Positions 1 to 10,993 of a DNA stretch of 64,000 nt are shown here, piece by piece. The position numbers and the translations under genes were made by a program. Where the stretch lies: contig OY821772.1 of the NCBI GenBank assembly GCA_963682175.1, forward strand, positions 14,376,743 through 14,440,742. Direction: 5' to 3'. The notes under the pieces are model-generated. The model had not been told where the DNA came from, searched no databases, and worked only from the letters and a program-made list of their open reading frames with translations. Every line of letters starts with the position of its first letter. Position 1 is the stretch's first letter. The DNA comes from Triglochin maritima. Taxonomy: Eukaryota; Streptophyta; Magnoliopsida; Alismatales; Juncaginaceae.

Positions 1-969
1 AAAGTTTATTTGTTTCTTTTAATCTTGTTTTGTTATGTTGTTTGTTTTGTGTGGGTTGCTTTACTTTGTTTAATTTCTTGTTTAGTAATTTTAGTATCTT
101 AGTTAAATGTTTTCTTTACTTAGTCTAATCAGTAGTGTAATGAGTAGTGAGTAGATCCATCCCCATTTTGGGGGTGGAGAAATATGTGATATAATTATGT
201 AGTGTATTAAGTGTGTGTTATTTTTATCCCTTGAGCTTTATATGATTTCCATAACCATCTATTGGGTTTTCACTCTTATCTTTGATATGCTAATGCTCTT
301 GAATGAAGCTTAGCTTATGCTTTGATTAGTGGACCTATTTTATGGGGAATGATAAGGTTAGGATATGGATGAAGTTAATGTTGGAAACACAATTTGTAGT
401 GTATGTACTCTTGTTGCCTTTTCCTTAGCTAATGTCTTGTATGGCAGAGGAAGGGTGGGCAGCAGGTACCACGAGCCCTGCGGCACCGTAGTAGGATCAT
501 TACCAACGGCAGGGTTTTAATGATGTAGTCATCTTAATTCATGTGGAGGCATAGTAGGGTCTAGTCTTTATACTTGAGTTCATGTAGCTTCATTCCAATC
601 ATTGTCTTGTATGTTTTAATGATGTAGTCTTATCTTAATTCATGTAGAGGCAAGATTGGATGTAGTTTTATGATTTCATGCACTACATGTTGTGAGGAGC
701 TTAATTGAACACACACACGCACACATCTTTATGTTCACATCAGTTCTCTACCCCCTTTGGGGTTTAGTTTTATTGCTTATCTTCATTTCCTTTTGCATTC
801 TAGTTTAGCATTGTAGTGTAGTTTAGTGTAACCAATCCTTTTCTCCTTTCTTTACCCCTTGCCTTCGCACGAACCAAGTGTCGACACACCTCCCAGTGGA
901 CGACCCGTATTTGCCACCGCTTCAACGCGGCCGTGCACTTGCGGTAGAAATATAAAACGAGATCAATCA
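1..969 (+). mobile_element. 3' part of an Athila-like LTR in + orientation
   Basis: Reads as the reverse complement of the LTR at 5,165-6,719. It carries the same TG-rich tract, the segment with the GTCGACACACCTCCC motif, and the terminal TCAATCA at 963-969. The LTR is cut by the window edge: about 590 bp of a 1.56-kb LTR lie to the left. Base 970 switches abruptly to the gag region of an oppositely oriented element of the same family. The simplest reading is the 3' LTR of a + strand element inserted in that gag region, with the rest of it outside the window. Confidence 0.85.
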
Positions 970-1613
970 AGGTCCAAGTCAGATCTTGGGAAATTTTGGG
1001 GTTGTGTGTTGATGGGCTGAGAATGAGTCCAATGATTTGAAGTGGGGTCTTGGTAGAATTCTGGGTATTCGGGAGGAGGATACTGGGGTGGAAATGATGT
1101 ATAAGAATTTGAATATGAATTGTCTCCCCACGAATCCATCCCTCTCGGGTTGTACGCGGATGCGTAATGGTCATAATGAGCATTTTGGGAAAATGTGTGC
1201 TCATACTCAGGCTCAGGGGTAATATAAGGACATTCCCCTATAACATGACCACTCAACCCACAACAGTCACATGGTACGGCTACTGGAGCCACCGGTGCAC
1301 CCATGTCATCTACCACATGCATGAAAGAGGCGAAAGGTTCTTGTAATGTCTCAGATTGATGACCAACATATGATCCGACGTAACTAGATGGTGGTCTAGC
1401 AGTCGGTGCCTCTCTCATACTACCCCAATATGAAGATTGCTCAGTCACACAATTGCGATCATCCCAACCATACGGGGTGTTAGTCTGAGCCACCCCAGGT
1501 TGCATGGGTCCGGAGTACCAGGGAGAATCGTCCTGGTCCCAACAATGATATGGATGGTCGCCCATGTAACCATCCATCTCAAGAAAAACTCTCGAGTCGA
1601 CCACTCTCACCAC
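970..1613 (-). pseudogene. gag fragment of element A (zinc-knuckle region)
   Basis: Open reading frame starting at 1,613 on the - strand. It encodes a Gly/Pro/Tyr-rich gag-like protein with one retroviral zinc knuckle of exact spacing C-X2-C-X4-H-X4-C about 130-150 residues in, followed by a Tyr/Pro-rich tract. The frame matches the N-terminal part of the 509-residue gag in element B (8,370-9,899) almost residue for residue. Here it is cut off by the inserted LTR at 969/970. Gag of Ty3/gypsy elements packages element RNA into virus-like particles; this copy is truncated and should not be functional. Confidence 0.75.
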
Positions 1614-2694
1614 TACGAGGCTAAGCTCGCAAAAAGTGCTCGACTCGACCCTAAAACGCTCCCAGAGAGTGTAAAGGGGAGGAGACTATAACGTAGAAGA
1701 AGGTGAGAAGAAGATGACTCAGAGGAGAAGGGAAGAATCCCTAAAGCTAGCGTGGGTATAGGGTGAGGATAGAAGCCTAGTCTAGCAAACACGGCTCAAA
1801 CAAGCTTAGGCTGGTTATGGGTCCTTACAGCTAGACGACGCCTAACTGCGAGGTCACACGGCCTCAACACGCCTCACCTCCCTACGACGAAGACCACAAT
1901 GCCCAGCAAGTGAGCCAAGATCCGGAGATCTCGTCTCTCCTACTATCGACAACGTGGGCGACGCCGATCAGGCTATGACGGTCGTGACCGGATCACTCTC
2001 CTAATGCGCCCAAGTCCTAATGGCCAATGTCTACTTGCTTTTAAATTAAGGCTTTACTTGAGTGTGCTTTTTGGGGCTAAGGGAGGGGTGATGAAATCCC
2101 CCACCTTATCTTTGAAGACTATAGGTGATGCCCCTTAAAGATGTTTTGAAATCTTAGGCTAGCAAGCAACTCACCAAACAAGCACTCACCTCACTCTTGT
2201 TCGATGCAAACCTTACTCACTAATGAATGTCCTAATGCGTGAATGAGTGTTAAGGAATGCGTACCTCGCTCCAGCAATCAACGACAAAATGGAAAGCAAA
2301 GAAAAGAAGGATGCATGCAAGGTCTACATATGGTGCATGATCTAGATGGCAAGAAGTCTAATCTTTTGCTTTGAGTTTTATGGTCCAAGTTGATTAAAGG
2401 GGAAGTGATTAATGATCTGGGAGCAAACGAGAAGTCATAGCATGCAAAATAGGGCTCCCAGATAACACAAATTACAGAACTAACTACCAGAAGAAATTTG
2501 AAGGCACGAATCCCTCACCAGGCCGCCAATTGGCGGTCTCCAACCGCTGATTAGCGGTCCTTTTAGGTCTTCTGTTCCTCTAATTTGTCCAGTAGCCTCC
2601 CCTTGATCCGATGGTTGCCTGAAAGTAAGAAACACTGGAAACAAAAAATTAAAAACCCCTCGAATCGTCCAAACCAAGGTCTGGACAGAGCACC

Positions 2695-2712
2695 TCCCCG
2701 GCAACGGCGCCA
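2695..2712 (-). other. Primer-binding site, tRNA-Asp type, element A
   Basis: The reverse strand reads TGGCGCCGTTGCCGGGGA, the complement of the 3' end of plant tRNA-Asp and the standard primer site of Athila-lineage gypsy elements. It begins 6 bp inside the 5' LTR edge at 2,719. Confidence 0.85.
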
Positions 2713-2718
2713 AAAACT

Positions 2719-4271
2719 TGATTGATCGTTTTATATTAACCGCAAGTGCACGACCGCGTTGAAGCGGTGGCAAATACGGGTCGTCCACTGGGAGGTGTGT
2801 CGACAATTGGTTTGTTCGAAGGCGAGAGGTAAAAGGAGAGAAAGATTGGTTACACTAAACTATACTACAATGCGAAATGAAATGGAGAAGAAGCGATAAA
2901 ACTAAACCCCAAAGGGCGTAGAGAAATAATGTGAATATAAAAGAGTGTGTGTGTGTTCATTAAGCTCCTCACAATATGTAGTGCATGAAATCATAAAACT
3001 ACATCCAACTTTGCCTCTACATGAATTAAGATAAGACTACATCATTAAAACATACAAGACAATAATTGGAATGAAGCTAAATGAACTCAAGTATAAAGAC
3101 TAGACCCTACTATGCCTCCACATGAATTAAGATAACACTACATCATTAAAACATACAAGACATTAGCTAAGGTAAAGGCAACAAGAGCACATACACTACA
3201 AATTGTGTTTCCAACATTAACTTCATCCATATCCTAACCTTATCATTCCCCATAAAATAGGTCCACTAATCAAAGCATAAGCTAAGCTTCATTCAAGAGC
3301 ATTAGCATATCAAAGATAAGAGTGAAAACCCATTAGATGGTTATGGAAATCATATAAAGCTCAAGGGATAAAGATAACACACACTTAATAAACTACATGA
3401 TTATATCACATATTTCTCCACCCCTCCCCCCCCAAATGGGGATGGAACTACTCACACATATTTAAACAAACTACTCTAACAAAATGAAGCATTCTACTGA
3501 AATAAAACTACACTAATCAAGCAAGAAATAAAGAAGCATAAAAGGAAAGGAAAGACAAAACAAACATGCACAAATTAAAAGACAAGATTAAAAGAAACTA
3601 GAAGAATTATTTTATTAACAATGACTCACATTGAAGGTAGCATTCTTCTCCACCTTGGGTTTTTACTTCAAGGCTCACTCCTTAGTAGAGAGAATGCCAC
3701 CAAGCAATGGGTAATTACAATGAAAGGTGAAGAGTTCTATTTATAAGCATGGAAAAAGCTAATCCGGGACAATTCCCCGATGTGGGACTAAACCAATACC
3801 ACAAATAGCCTAAACACATGATAATACAAGTCCAGGAGAAAGCTTAGCGGATCTGGGGCCATATGGACCGCCAATTAGCGGTCCAAGACCGCAAATTGGC
3901 GGTCTATAAACTTCAGATCGCGTTGCTTTTGGTTGTGGGCTTTGCTTGATGGATTTGTTGGTCTTGGATGCATCTACTTGGTTTGTTGGAGTTCCGACCT
4001 GAATCGAATTGACAAAATACTCCCCATGAAGGTGTGGAGTTTCCTGTTTTGCTCTTCGGTCCTTCTGTCTTACGTTCAGGTCCTTCTCCCTTGCATCTTG
4101 GTCCTCAGGTCTCACAATTAAGTCTTTTTCCTGCTTTTGGGTCCTTTCATGGCTCTTCTCTTCAAACCTCTTTATTTCTGAAATTCAAACATAAAACTCG
4201 TCACATAGCATTGCTTAGATGTAAGATAATGGATATAAGATACAAATATGAGCATGAAATGATGCCAATCA
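2719..4271 (-). mobile_element. 5' LTR of Athila-like element A
   Basis: A 1,553-bp LTR in - orientation that begins TGATTGA and ends TCAATCA in + coordinates (7-bp terminal inverted repeat). It has a TATAAATAG box on the - strand at 3,737-3,745 and an imperfect copy of the GACCGCCAATTGGCGGTC palindrome near 3,865-3,905. The flank 4,272-4,276 (CAACA) would be the TSD, but its partner lies outside the window. It differs from the element B LTR by many substitutions and small indels, so it is an older insertion than B. Confidence 0.9.
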
Positions 4272-5164
4272 CAACACCCTCTCCAAAATTTACAAAGGCA
4301 AATTCAGTCCAGCGTAGCCACCCAGCGTTACACCGAAGGAGAAGGAAATCATTGGTGTGGTCAAAAAACCCGAGCCAACTAAACGAACGGAGGTTGAAGG
4401 TCCTTCCACAAGCACCGAACCAAGGGTGCAATTAAGAGACTGCAGCATCCCTCGGGACCCACTGCTTCAAGAATTGGATTTGGCTAGGCTAAAGATGAAA
4501 TGGCTGCAAGCTGAAGTTGCCCTAAAGGAGACAACTGATGTGGTTAAGAGGCTCGATGGGGAGCTAAGGAAGTACCAGGAGGAGAATGAGAGCCTGAAGG
4601 AAGAGATTGCATATCTTCGAGGATATGGTCTACAATGTGGAGGTAAAGGAGAAGAGGGAAGAGAGGAGAATAGGGAAAGCGAAGGAGAGCAAGAAAGAGA
4701 GGAGGAGAATAGGAGGGAGGAAGAGGAGGAAAGAGAGAGGGAAAGAGAAGAGAGGAGGAAAAATGAGGAAAAGGAGAAAGAGAGGGAGAGAGAAGAGGAT
4801 AGGAGAGAGGAGGAGGAGATTATGAGGTAAGAAGAGAAGGAAAGAGAGAGGAAAATGGGAGAGACAAGAAAAGAAGAAGAGAAGAGGAGGAGGGAGGCGG
4901 AGAAGGAAAGAGAAATGGACAGAAGAGAGAAGAGGATAGCAGAGGATAAGAGGAGGAGGGAGTCCGAGAAAGAAAGAAAGAGGGTGAGAGAAGAGAAGGA
5001 AAGAGAGGAGGAGAGGAGAGGATATGGAAAGAAAGAGGGTAGAGGAGGAGAATGAGAAAGAGAGGGAGAAAGGGAGGAGAATGAAAAGGAGAGGGAGAAA
5101 GAAGAGAATAGGAGAGCAGAGAGGAAGAAAAGGAGGAGAAGGCCGAGACGGGGAGGTGGGGGGC
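4272..5164 (+). pseudogene. 5' part of an E/R-rich, Ulp1-linked transposon gene
   Basis: A + strand frame (longest run 4,357-4,830) starts with a KPEPTKR-like basic stretch. It continues with about 60 residues of likely coiled coil with leucine spacing and then becomes almost pure Glu/Arg/Lys (purine tract 4,640-5,150). One internal stop or frameshift lies near 4,830. Element B is inserted at 5,164/12,549 with TSD GGGGC, and the same kind of E/K/R-rich coding resumes at 12,554. The two halves are therefore one interrupted gene that leads into the Ulp1-like protease at 12,840-13,476. The opposite-strand Ser/Leu/Phe frames are shadows of the purine tract. Confidence 0.6.
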
Positions 5165-6719
5165 TGATTGATCGTTTTATATTTAACCGCAAGTGCACGG
5201 CCGCGTTGAAGCGGTGGCAAATACGGGTCGTCCACTGGGAGGTGTGTCGACACTTGGTTTATTCGAAGGCGAGAGGTAAAAAGAAGGGAGAAAGATGTAT
5301 TACACTAATCTAAACTACAAAGCTGAAATGAAATGCAAAGGAAATGAAGATAAGCAATAAAACTAAACCCCAAAGGGGGTAGAGAACTGATGTGAACATA
5401 AAGATGTGTGTGTGTGTGTGTTCAATTAAGCTCCTCACAACATGTAGTGCATGAAATCATAAAACTACATCCAATCTTGCCTCTACATGAATTAAGATAA
5501 GACTACATCATTAAAACATACAAGACAATAATTGGAATGAAACTAAATGAACTCATGTATAAAGACTAGACCCTACTATGCCTCCACATGAATTAAGATG
5601 ACTACATCATTAAAACATACAAGACATTAGCTAAGGAAAAGGCAACAAGAGTACATACACTACAAATTATGTTTCCAACATTAACTTTATCCATATCCTA
5701 ACCTTATCATTCCCCATAAAATAGGTCCACTAATCAAAGCATAAGCTAAGCTTCATTCAAGAGCATTAGCATATCAAAGATAAGAGTGGAGACCCATTAG
5801 ATGGTTATGGAAATCATATAAAGCTCAAGGGATAAAAATAACACACACTTAATACACTACATGATTATATCACATATTTCTCCACCCCCCAAATGGGGAT
5901 GGAACTACTCACTACTCATTACACTACTGATTATACTAAGTAAAGAAAACATTTAACTAAGATACTAAAATTACTAAACAAGAAATTAAACAAAGTAAAG
6001 CAACCCACACAAAACAAACAACATAACAAAACAAGATTAAAAGAAACAAATAAACTTTTATTAACAATGACTCACATCGAAGGTAGCATCCTTCTCCACC
6101 TTGAGTTATTGCTTCAAGGCTCACTCCTTAGTAGAGAGAATGCCACCAAACAATGGGTAATTACAATGGAAGGTGAAGAGTTCTATTTATAAGCATGGAA
6201 AAAGCTAATCCGGGACAATCCCCCGATGTGGGACTAAACCAATACCAAAAATACACTAAGAATACACTAATACACGTGCTACAGAAAACTAGATGGATTC
6301 GGGGCTAAATGGACCGCCAATTAGCGGTTCCAGACCGCCAATTGGCGGTCTATAAGGTTTAGATCCGTCTGGTTTTCTTTGTGGGCTTTTCTTGAAGTGT
6401 TTCTTGGTCTTAGATGCATCTGGTTGGTTTAGTGGAGCTCCGACCCGAATCGAATTGACAAAATACTCCTCATGATGGTGTGGAGTTTCCTGTTTTGCTC
6501 TTAGGTCCTTCTGTCTTACGATCAGGTCCTTCCCCCTTGCATCTTGGTCCCCAGGTCTCACAATTAGGTCCTTTTTTCCTGCTTTTGGGTCCTTTCATGG
6601 CTCTTCTCTTCAAACCTCTTTATTTCTGAAAACTAAACATAAAACTCGTCACATAGCATTGCTTAGGTGTAAGATAATGGATATAAGGTACAAATATAAG
6701 CATGAAATGATGTCAATCA
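5165..6719 (-). repeat. 3' LTR of element B
   Basis: 1,555-bp LTR. On the - strand it has a TATAAATAG box at 6,183-6,191, a perfect 20-bp palindrome AGACCGCCAATTGGCGGTCT at 6,332-6,351 about 140 bp upstream of that box, and a (TG)n run near 5,405-5,421. Confidence 0.93.
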
Positions 6720-6736
6720 AATACCCCCACACCTAA
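6720..6736 (-). other. Polypurine tract of element B
   Basis: The reverse strand reads a purine-rich AGGTGTGGGGGTATT-type tract directly against the 3' LTR, the position expected for the plus-strand DNA primer. The same tract precedes the LTR of element C at 30,700-30,714. Confidence 0.75.
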
Positions 6737-8369
6737 GTTTTTGCTAGTCTCGAGCAAAACAAAGAAAGGAAAAAGCATACGAAAAACAAGAAATCCTAAC
6801 TCACTTTCGTAGGAATCACGGTTGCACTTAGCACGTGCAACAAGCCGTTAAACCTCCTTGTTGCCAAGGAGGAGGAGTGGTGTCTCCTGAGGGTTTTCAG
6901 CGGATATACCCACAAAATCCGAACAAGATGCATTAATCAATCTAGCTACACGACTCGTTGGACTTATTTTGTCGATCATGGAATGCGGTAATACTACGGG
7001 TCGACTCTATATATGTAATCAGTCCACACACCTAGCCTAATGAGTTATTTGTGAGAGTTAACTAAGGAATTAAGTGAAAGACATGGGCCACCTTAACTTC
7101 TGAATGTGAAACAAAGTGTAAAGTCCATTTTGGTTCTTATTTGACTCTTCCTTTTTTTTCTTTTTTTCTTTTTCTTTTCTTTTTTTTTCTTTTTCTTTGG
7201 AGCATATATTGGTTGGTGTTTGATTCTCCCAGGGTCAGGTTTCGTGCATCATTGCCTATGAGGACTTACACTATCACGTACACCTTCCCCCAAATCTCCA
7301 CATAGGGCGATCCCTACCACCCGTGTAACGGGAGTTCGGTCGGTGCATCCCAAGTCAGATGACTCGAAAGCACCAGGCACAAAGTCCCCTCAGACCTACT
7401 TTCCCGAGTGATAGGAGCCGTGCGAGAAGAGAGAACACCACTTATTTATTCATTTATCTACATGGGAACCAAAACCCCTACACTTAAGTTTCACAAAAAG
7501 ATATTAAGGGCCCTTGACTACAACAAACTTCCTAAATTAACAAACACGAATTATTTGACTCACTAGGTTCAGGGTGGACTTCTTTAAATGTTTGAGCACT
7601 GAAACCCTATGATTACTCACCCCCAAGGGAAAACTGGGGTGCATCCTAACGACTCGATAAATCCTAAAGCCACGTACTAGATATCCTAATGCATCAAGTT
7701 CAAGACAATTTTGGGAGCTCTCTTTTTACTTTGCCTCTCAACGGTTTTGCACATGCTAAACACACGCAAAACCCACAAAACATTTTCTTTCGAAAACACA
7801 TGAAGATTTTGAAAGAAATGTGAACATTTTGAAGCACTAGGAAAGCAAAAGAAGACAAGTCACCCAAGGATCATGGCAAGCAGATATATCGATATTAAAT
7901 GCAGCACACTATCATGACCCTAACAATGCAAACAAAAGAAAACAAAATCAAAGGAAAAAGACTCGACTATGTACACACGTAAAACACCCCCCCACACCTA
8001 CTTCATGCATTGTCCTCAATGAATGCAAGCAAGATACTACATGGATTGATGCATAAAAAGGAGATATCTCACCAACATGAAGTACAAAGGGAAGTGCAAG
8101 GTCATGTTGATGGACATAACCCGAACTCCCTCAAAACCTGTGAGATGCTAAAGAAGGGATACAAATACGTGAAAGAAATGGAGCCCAAATACACAAGGGT
8201 TGGGGCTCACAACAATCAATGCTCACTGAAGGAGTCTTTTATTGTACTTCTCTTTTTTTTTCTTTTTCTTTTTTTTTCTTTTTTTCTTTTTTTTTTTTAT
8301 AACTATGTACAAACATAAGTTCCCATCTTCATTTGTCAAAAGACATCAAATGGGAACCTCAAGAGTGGG
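6737..8369 (-). other. Long non-coding 3' region of element B
   Basis: About 1.6 kb between the gag stop and the polypurine tract. It has no credible coding frame. It contains two T-rich runs (7,146-7,196 and 8,250-8,300) and a stretch around 7,940-8,030 ending in a second G-rich tract on the - strand. Much of it aligns with 29,450-30,700 of element C in the same relative order, so the segment is conserved between two Athila-like families although it encodes nothing. RNA packaging or dimerisation signals are a possible role; that is inference. Confidence 0.6.
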
Positions 8370-9899
8370 TCAATGCACTTGGAAAGGGAACATGACACCA
8401 CGCGGGGCCAGAATACGCATGCGTGGGCCCCCTTCACAAAGAGCACCAGATGAAATGAGAGGTTCATGAATTGGACGCAAAGGCGTCTCATTCAAAGGAT
8501 CAAACTGAAAGAGCTTGAACCTCTCAAGAGTTTGGGAAATAAGGGGCAACGGAAGAAAAATATCTCCCGTTGCGGAACTGAAGTTATGATCATCAATCCA
8601 AACTCTCCAACCAACAGGCTGGTGGGTCGGAACGAGGTCAAGCACCTCGTTATGCATGTCCAACTCACCAGGAGAACAGGAAGTGGGTCTCATACCCAAA
8701 TTATCCTCCAAGGAACTCCTAATATCCTCATGAGCAATGTAGTTGTTTGATGTTCCATCATTTCCAAGATGATCAGGAACAATAGTGAGAGGCAAACTCT
8801 CATCAGGTTGTTTGAAATTGAGGGTACTAGGGAGCTCTTGCTCCACCAGAGGTGGGTCCTTAAGAGGATCAAAATGAAGATCATGTGGCTCAAGGGCCAC
8901 GGGACAAAAAGGTAAGGCACAATCCTGTGCCGACTCATAATAGAACTGGTCCAAGTTATTCTCAATTTGAATCGAATCCTCCACTAAGTGATCGTGAATT
9001 GAAACCCCAAGTCCCTCAGACTGACTAGGAGTTTGACTTTGAAAGGTTGTGCTTTGAATTTGTGGATGTGGTGGTGGTTCGATATCAAAAGAAGAATCCT
9101 CATGTTGACAAGAAAGGTTACTTTCCTCACATTCACGTAATTTCTGCGACATTTGACTCACTTGCAGTGTCATATTTTGTATGGACTGTTGAGTGGTTTC
9201 CATGAACGTAAGGAAAGTTTGTTTCAAGGAATCAGGTATGCGGTCAACGATGAGGTCCAAGTCAGAGCTTGGGAAATTTTGTGGTTGGGTATTGATGGGC
9301 TGAGAATGAGTCCAATGATTTGGAGTGGGGTGCTGGTAGAATTCTGGGTATTCGGGAGGAGGATACGGGGGTGAAAATGAGGTATAAGAATTCGGATAAG
9401 ATTTGTCTCCCCATGAATCCATCACTCTCGGGTTGTACGCGGATGCGTAATGGTCATAATGAGCATTTTGGGAAAATGTGTGCTCATACTCAGGCTCAGG
9501 GGGAACATAAGGACATTCCCCGATAACATGACCACTCAACCCACAACAGTCGCACGGTACGGCTACTGGAGCCACCGGGGCACTCATGTCGTCTGCCATA
9601 CGCATGAAAGAGGCCAAAGTTTGTTGTAATGTCTCAGTTTGTTGACCAGCATATGATCCGGCATAACTAGATTGTGGTCTAGCAGTCGGTGCCCCTCTCA
9701 TGTTACCCCAATATGAAGACTGCTCAGTCACAAAATTGTGATCATCCCAACCATACGGGGTGTTAGTCTGAGCCACCCCAGGTTGCATGGGTCCGGAGTA
9801 CCAGGGAGAATCGTCCTGGTCCCAACAATGATATGGATGGTCGCCCATGTAACCATCCATCTCAAGAAAAACTCTCGAGTCGATCACTCTCACCACCAC
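8370..9899 (-). CDS. gag-like protein of element B (509 aa, internally deleted type)
   Basis: Uninterrupted - strand frame of 509 codons. Residues 1-125 are Gly/Pro/Tyr-rich. A zinc knuckle with exact C-X2-C-X4-H-X4-C spacing lies near residues 128-141 and is followed by a Tyr/Pro/Asn tract and an acidic C-terminal half. The C-terminal block with a PxGWRV core matches the end of the gag-protease frame of element C (near 28,905-29,060). The core retrotransposon-gag domain and the aspartic protease that C retains are absent, so this reads as a deletion product that kept the knuckle and tail. Its being open over 1.5 kb fits the youth of the insertion. Whether a particle could form from it is unknown. 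Confidence 0.7.
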   Translation of the reverse strand: MVVRVIDSRVFLEMDGYMGDHPYHCWDQDDSPWYSGPMQPGVAQTNTPYGWDDHNFVTEQSSYWGNMRGAPTARPQSSYAGSYAGQQTETLQQTLASFMRMADDMSAPVAPVAVPCDCCGLSGHVIGECPYVPPEPEYEHTFSQNAHYDHYASAYNPRVMDSWGDKSYPNSYTSFSPPYPPPEYPEFYQHPTPNHWTHSQPINTQPQNFPSSDLDLIVDRIPDSLKQTFLTFMETTQQSIQNMTLQVSQMSQKLRECEESNLSCQHEDSSFDIEPPPHPQIQSTTFQSQTPSQSEGLGVSIHDHLVEDSIQIENNLDQFYYESAQDCALPFCPVALEPHDLHFDPLKDPPLVEQELPSTLNFKQPDESLPLTIVPDHLGNDGTSNNYIAHEDIRSSLEDNLGMRPTSCSPGELDMHNEVLDLVPTHQPVGWRVWIDDHNFSSATGDIFLPLPLISQTLERFKLFQFDPLNETPLRPIHEPLISSGALCEGGPRMRILAPRGVMFPFQVH

Positions 9900-10969
9900 G
9901 AGGCTAAGCTCGCAAAAAGTGCTCGACTCGACCCTAAAACGCTAACAGAGAGTGTAAAGGGGAGGAGACTATAACGTAGAAGAAGGTGAGAAGAAGATAA
10001 CTCAGAGGAGAAGGGAAGAATCCCTAGAGCTAGCGAGGGTACAGGGTGAAGGTAGAAGCCTAACTAGCAAGCATGGCTCAAACAATGTAAGGCAATGGGT
10101 CCTTAGGCTAGACGACGCCTAACTTCGAGGTCACTAGCCTCGACACGCCTCACCTCCCTACAACGAGGACCACAATGCCCAGCAAGTGATACCAGATCCG
10201 GAGATCCAGTACCTCCTACTATCGACAAGGTAGGCAACGCCGATCAGGTCATGGCGGTCTCAACTAGATTACTCTCCTAGTGCGTCCGAATTCCTAGGGC
10301 CAATGTCTACTTGCTTTTAGTTAAGGCTTTACTTGAGTGTGCTTTTTGGGGCTAAGGGAGGGGTGATGAAATCCCCCACCTTATCTTTGAAGACTATAGG
10401 TGATGCCCCTTAAAGATGTTTTGAAATCTTAGGCTAGCAAGCAACTCACCAAACAAGCACTCACCTCACTCTTGTTTCAATGCAAACCTTACTCACTAAT
10501 GAATATCCTAATGCGTGAATGAGTGATAAGGAATGCGTACCTCGCTCCAGCAATCAACGACAAAATGTAAAGCAAAGAAAAGAAAGATGCATACAAGGTC
10601 TACATATGATGCATGACCTAGATGGCAAGAAGTCTAATCTTTTGCTTTGAGTTTTATGGTCCAAGTTGATTAAAGGGGATTGAAATTAAATCTGGGAGCA
10701 AACTAAAGATCACAACATGCAAAATTGGGCTCCCAGATAACTAAAGTGAACAACATAACAACTGGAACAAATTTGAGAGCAATTGAGGCTCACCAGGCCG
10801 CCAATTGGCGGTCCCAGACCGCTGATTGGCGGTCACTTTGGGGTCTTTTGCTCTCCAATTACTCCAGTCGCTTCCCCTTGATCCTCAGGTTCCCTGCCAC
10901 TAAGAAAAACTGAAAACAAAAAATTAAAAACCCCTCGAATCGTCCAAACCAAGGTCTGGACAGAGCACC
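9900..10969 (-). other. 5' leader of element B
   Basis: Untranslated leader between the primer site and gag. About 130-180 bp inside the primer site (10,790-10,842) it has two copies of the CCGCCAATTGGCGG-type palindrome also found in the LTR. No coding is evident. Confidence 0.65.
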
Positions 10970-10987
10970 TCCCCGGCAACGGCGCCA
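10970..10987 (-). other. Primer-binding site, tRNA-Asp type, element B
   Basis: Reverse strand TGGCGCCGTTGCCGGGGA, 6 bp inside the LTR edge at 10,994. Confidence 0.9.
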
Positions 10988-10993
10988 AAAACT

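Larger units (their letters stand above)
970..2718 (-). mobile_element. Internal region of Athila-like element A (truncated)
   Basis: Lies between the inverted LTR (ends 969) and this element's own 5' LTR (starts 2,719). Read on the - strand from the right it holds the primer-binding site, a non-coding leader of about 1.1 kb and the N-terminal part of gag. It parallels 9,230-10,993 of element B in order and sequence, with scattered substitutions. The rest of the element lies beyond the inserted LTR, outside the window. Confidence 0.85.

Noticed and set aside
4467..5253. Long Ser/Leu/Phe-rich reading frames on the - strand
   Set aside because: They mirror the purine-rich E/R-coding tract on the + strand; simple composition, no domain.
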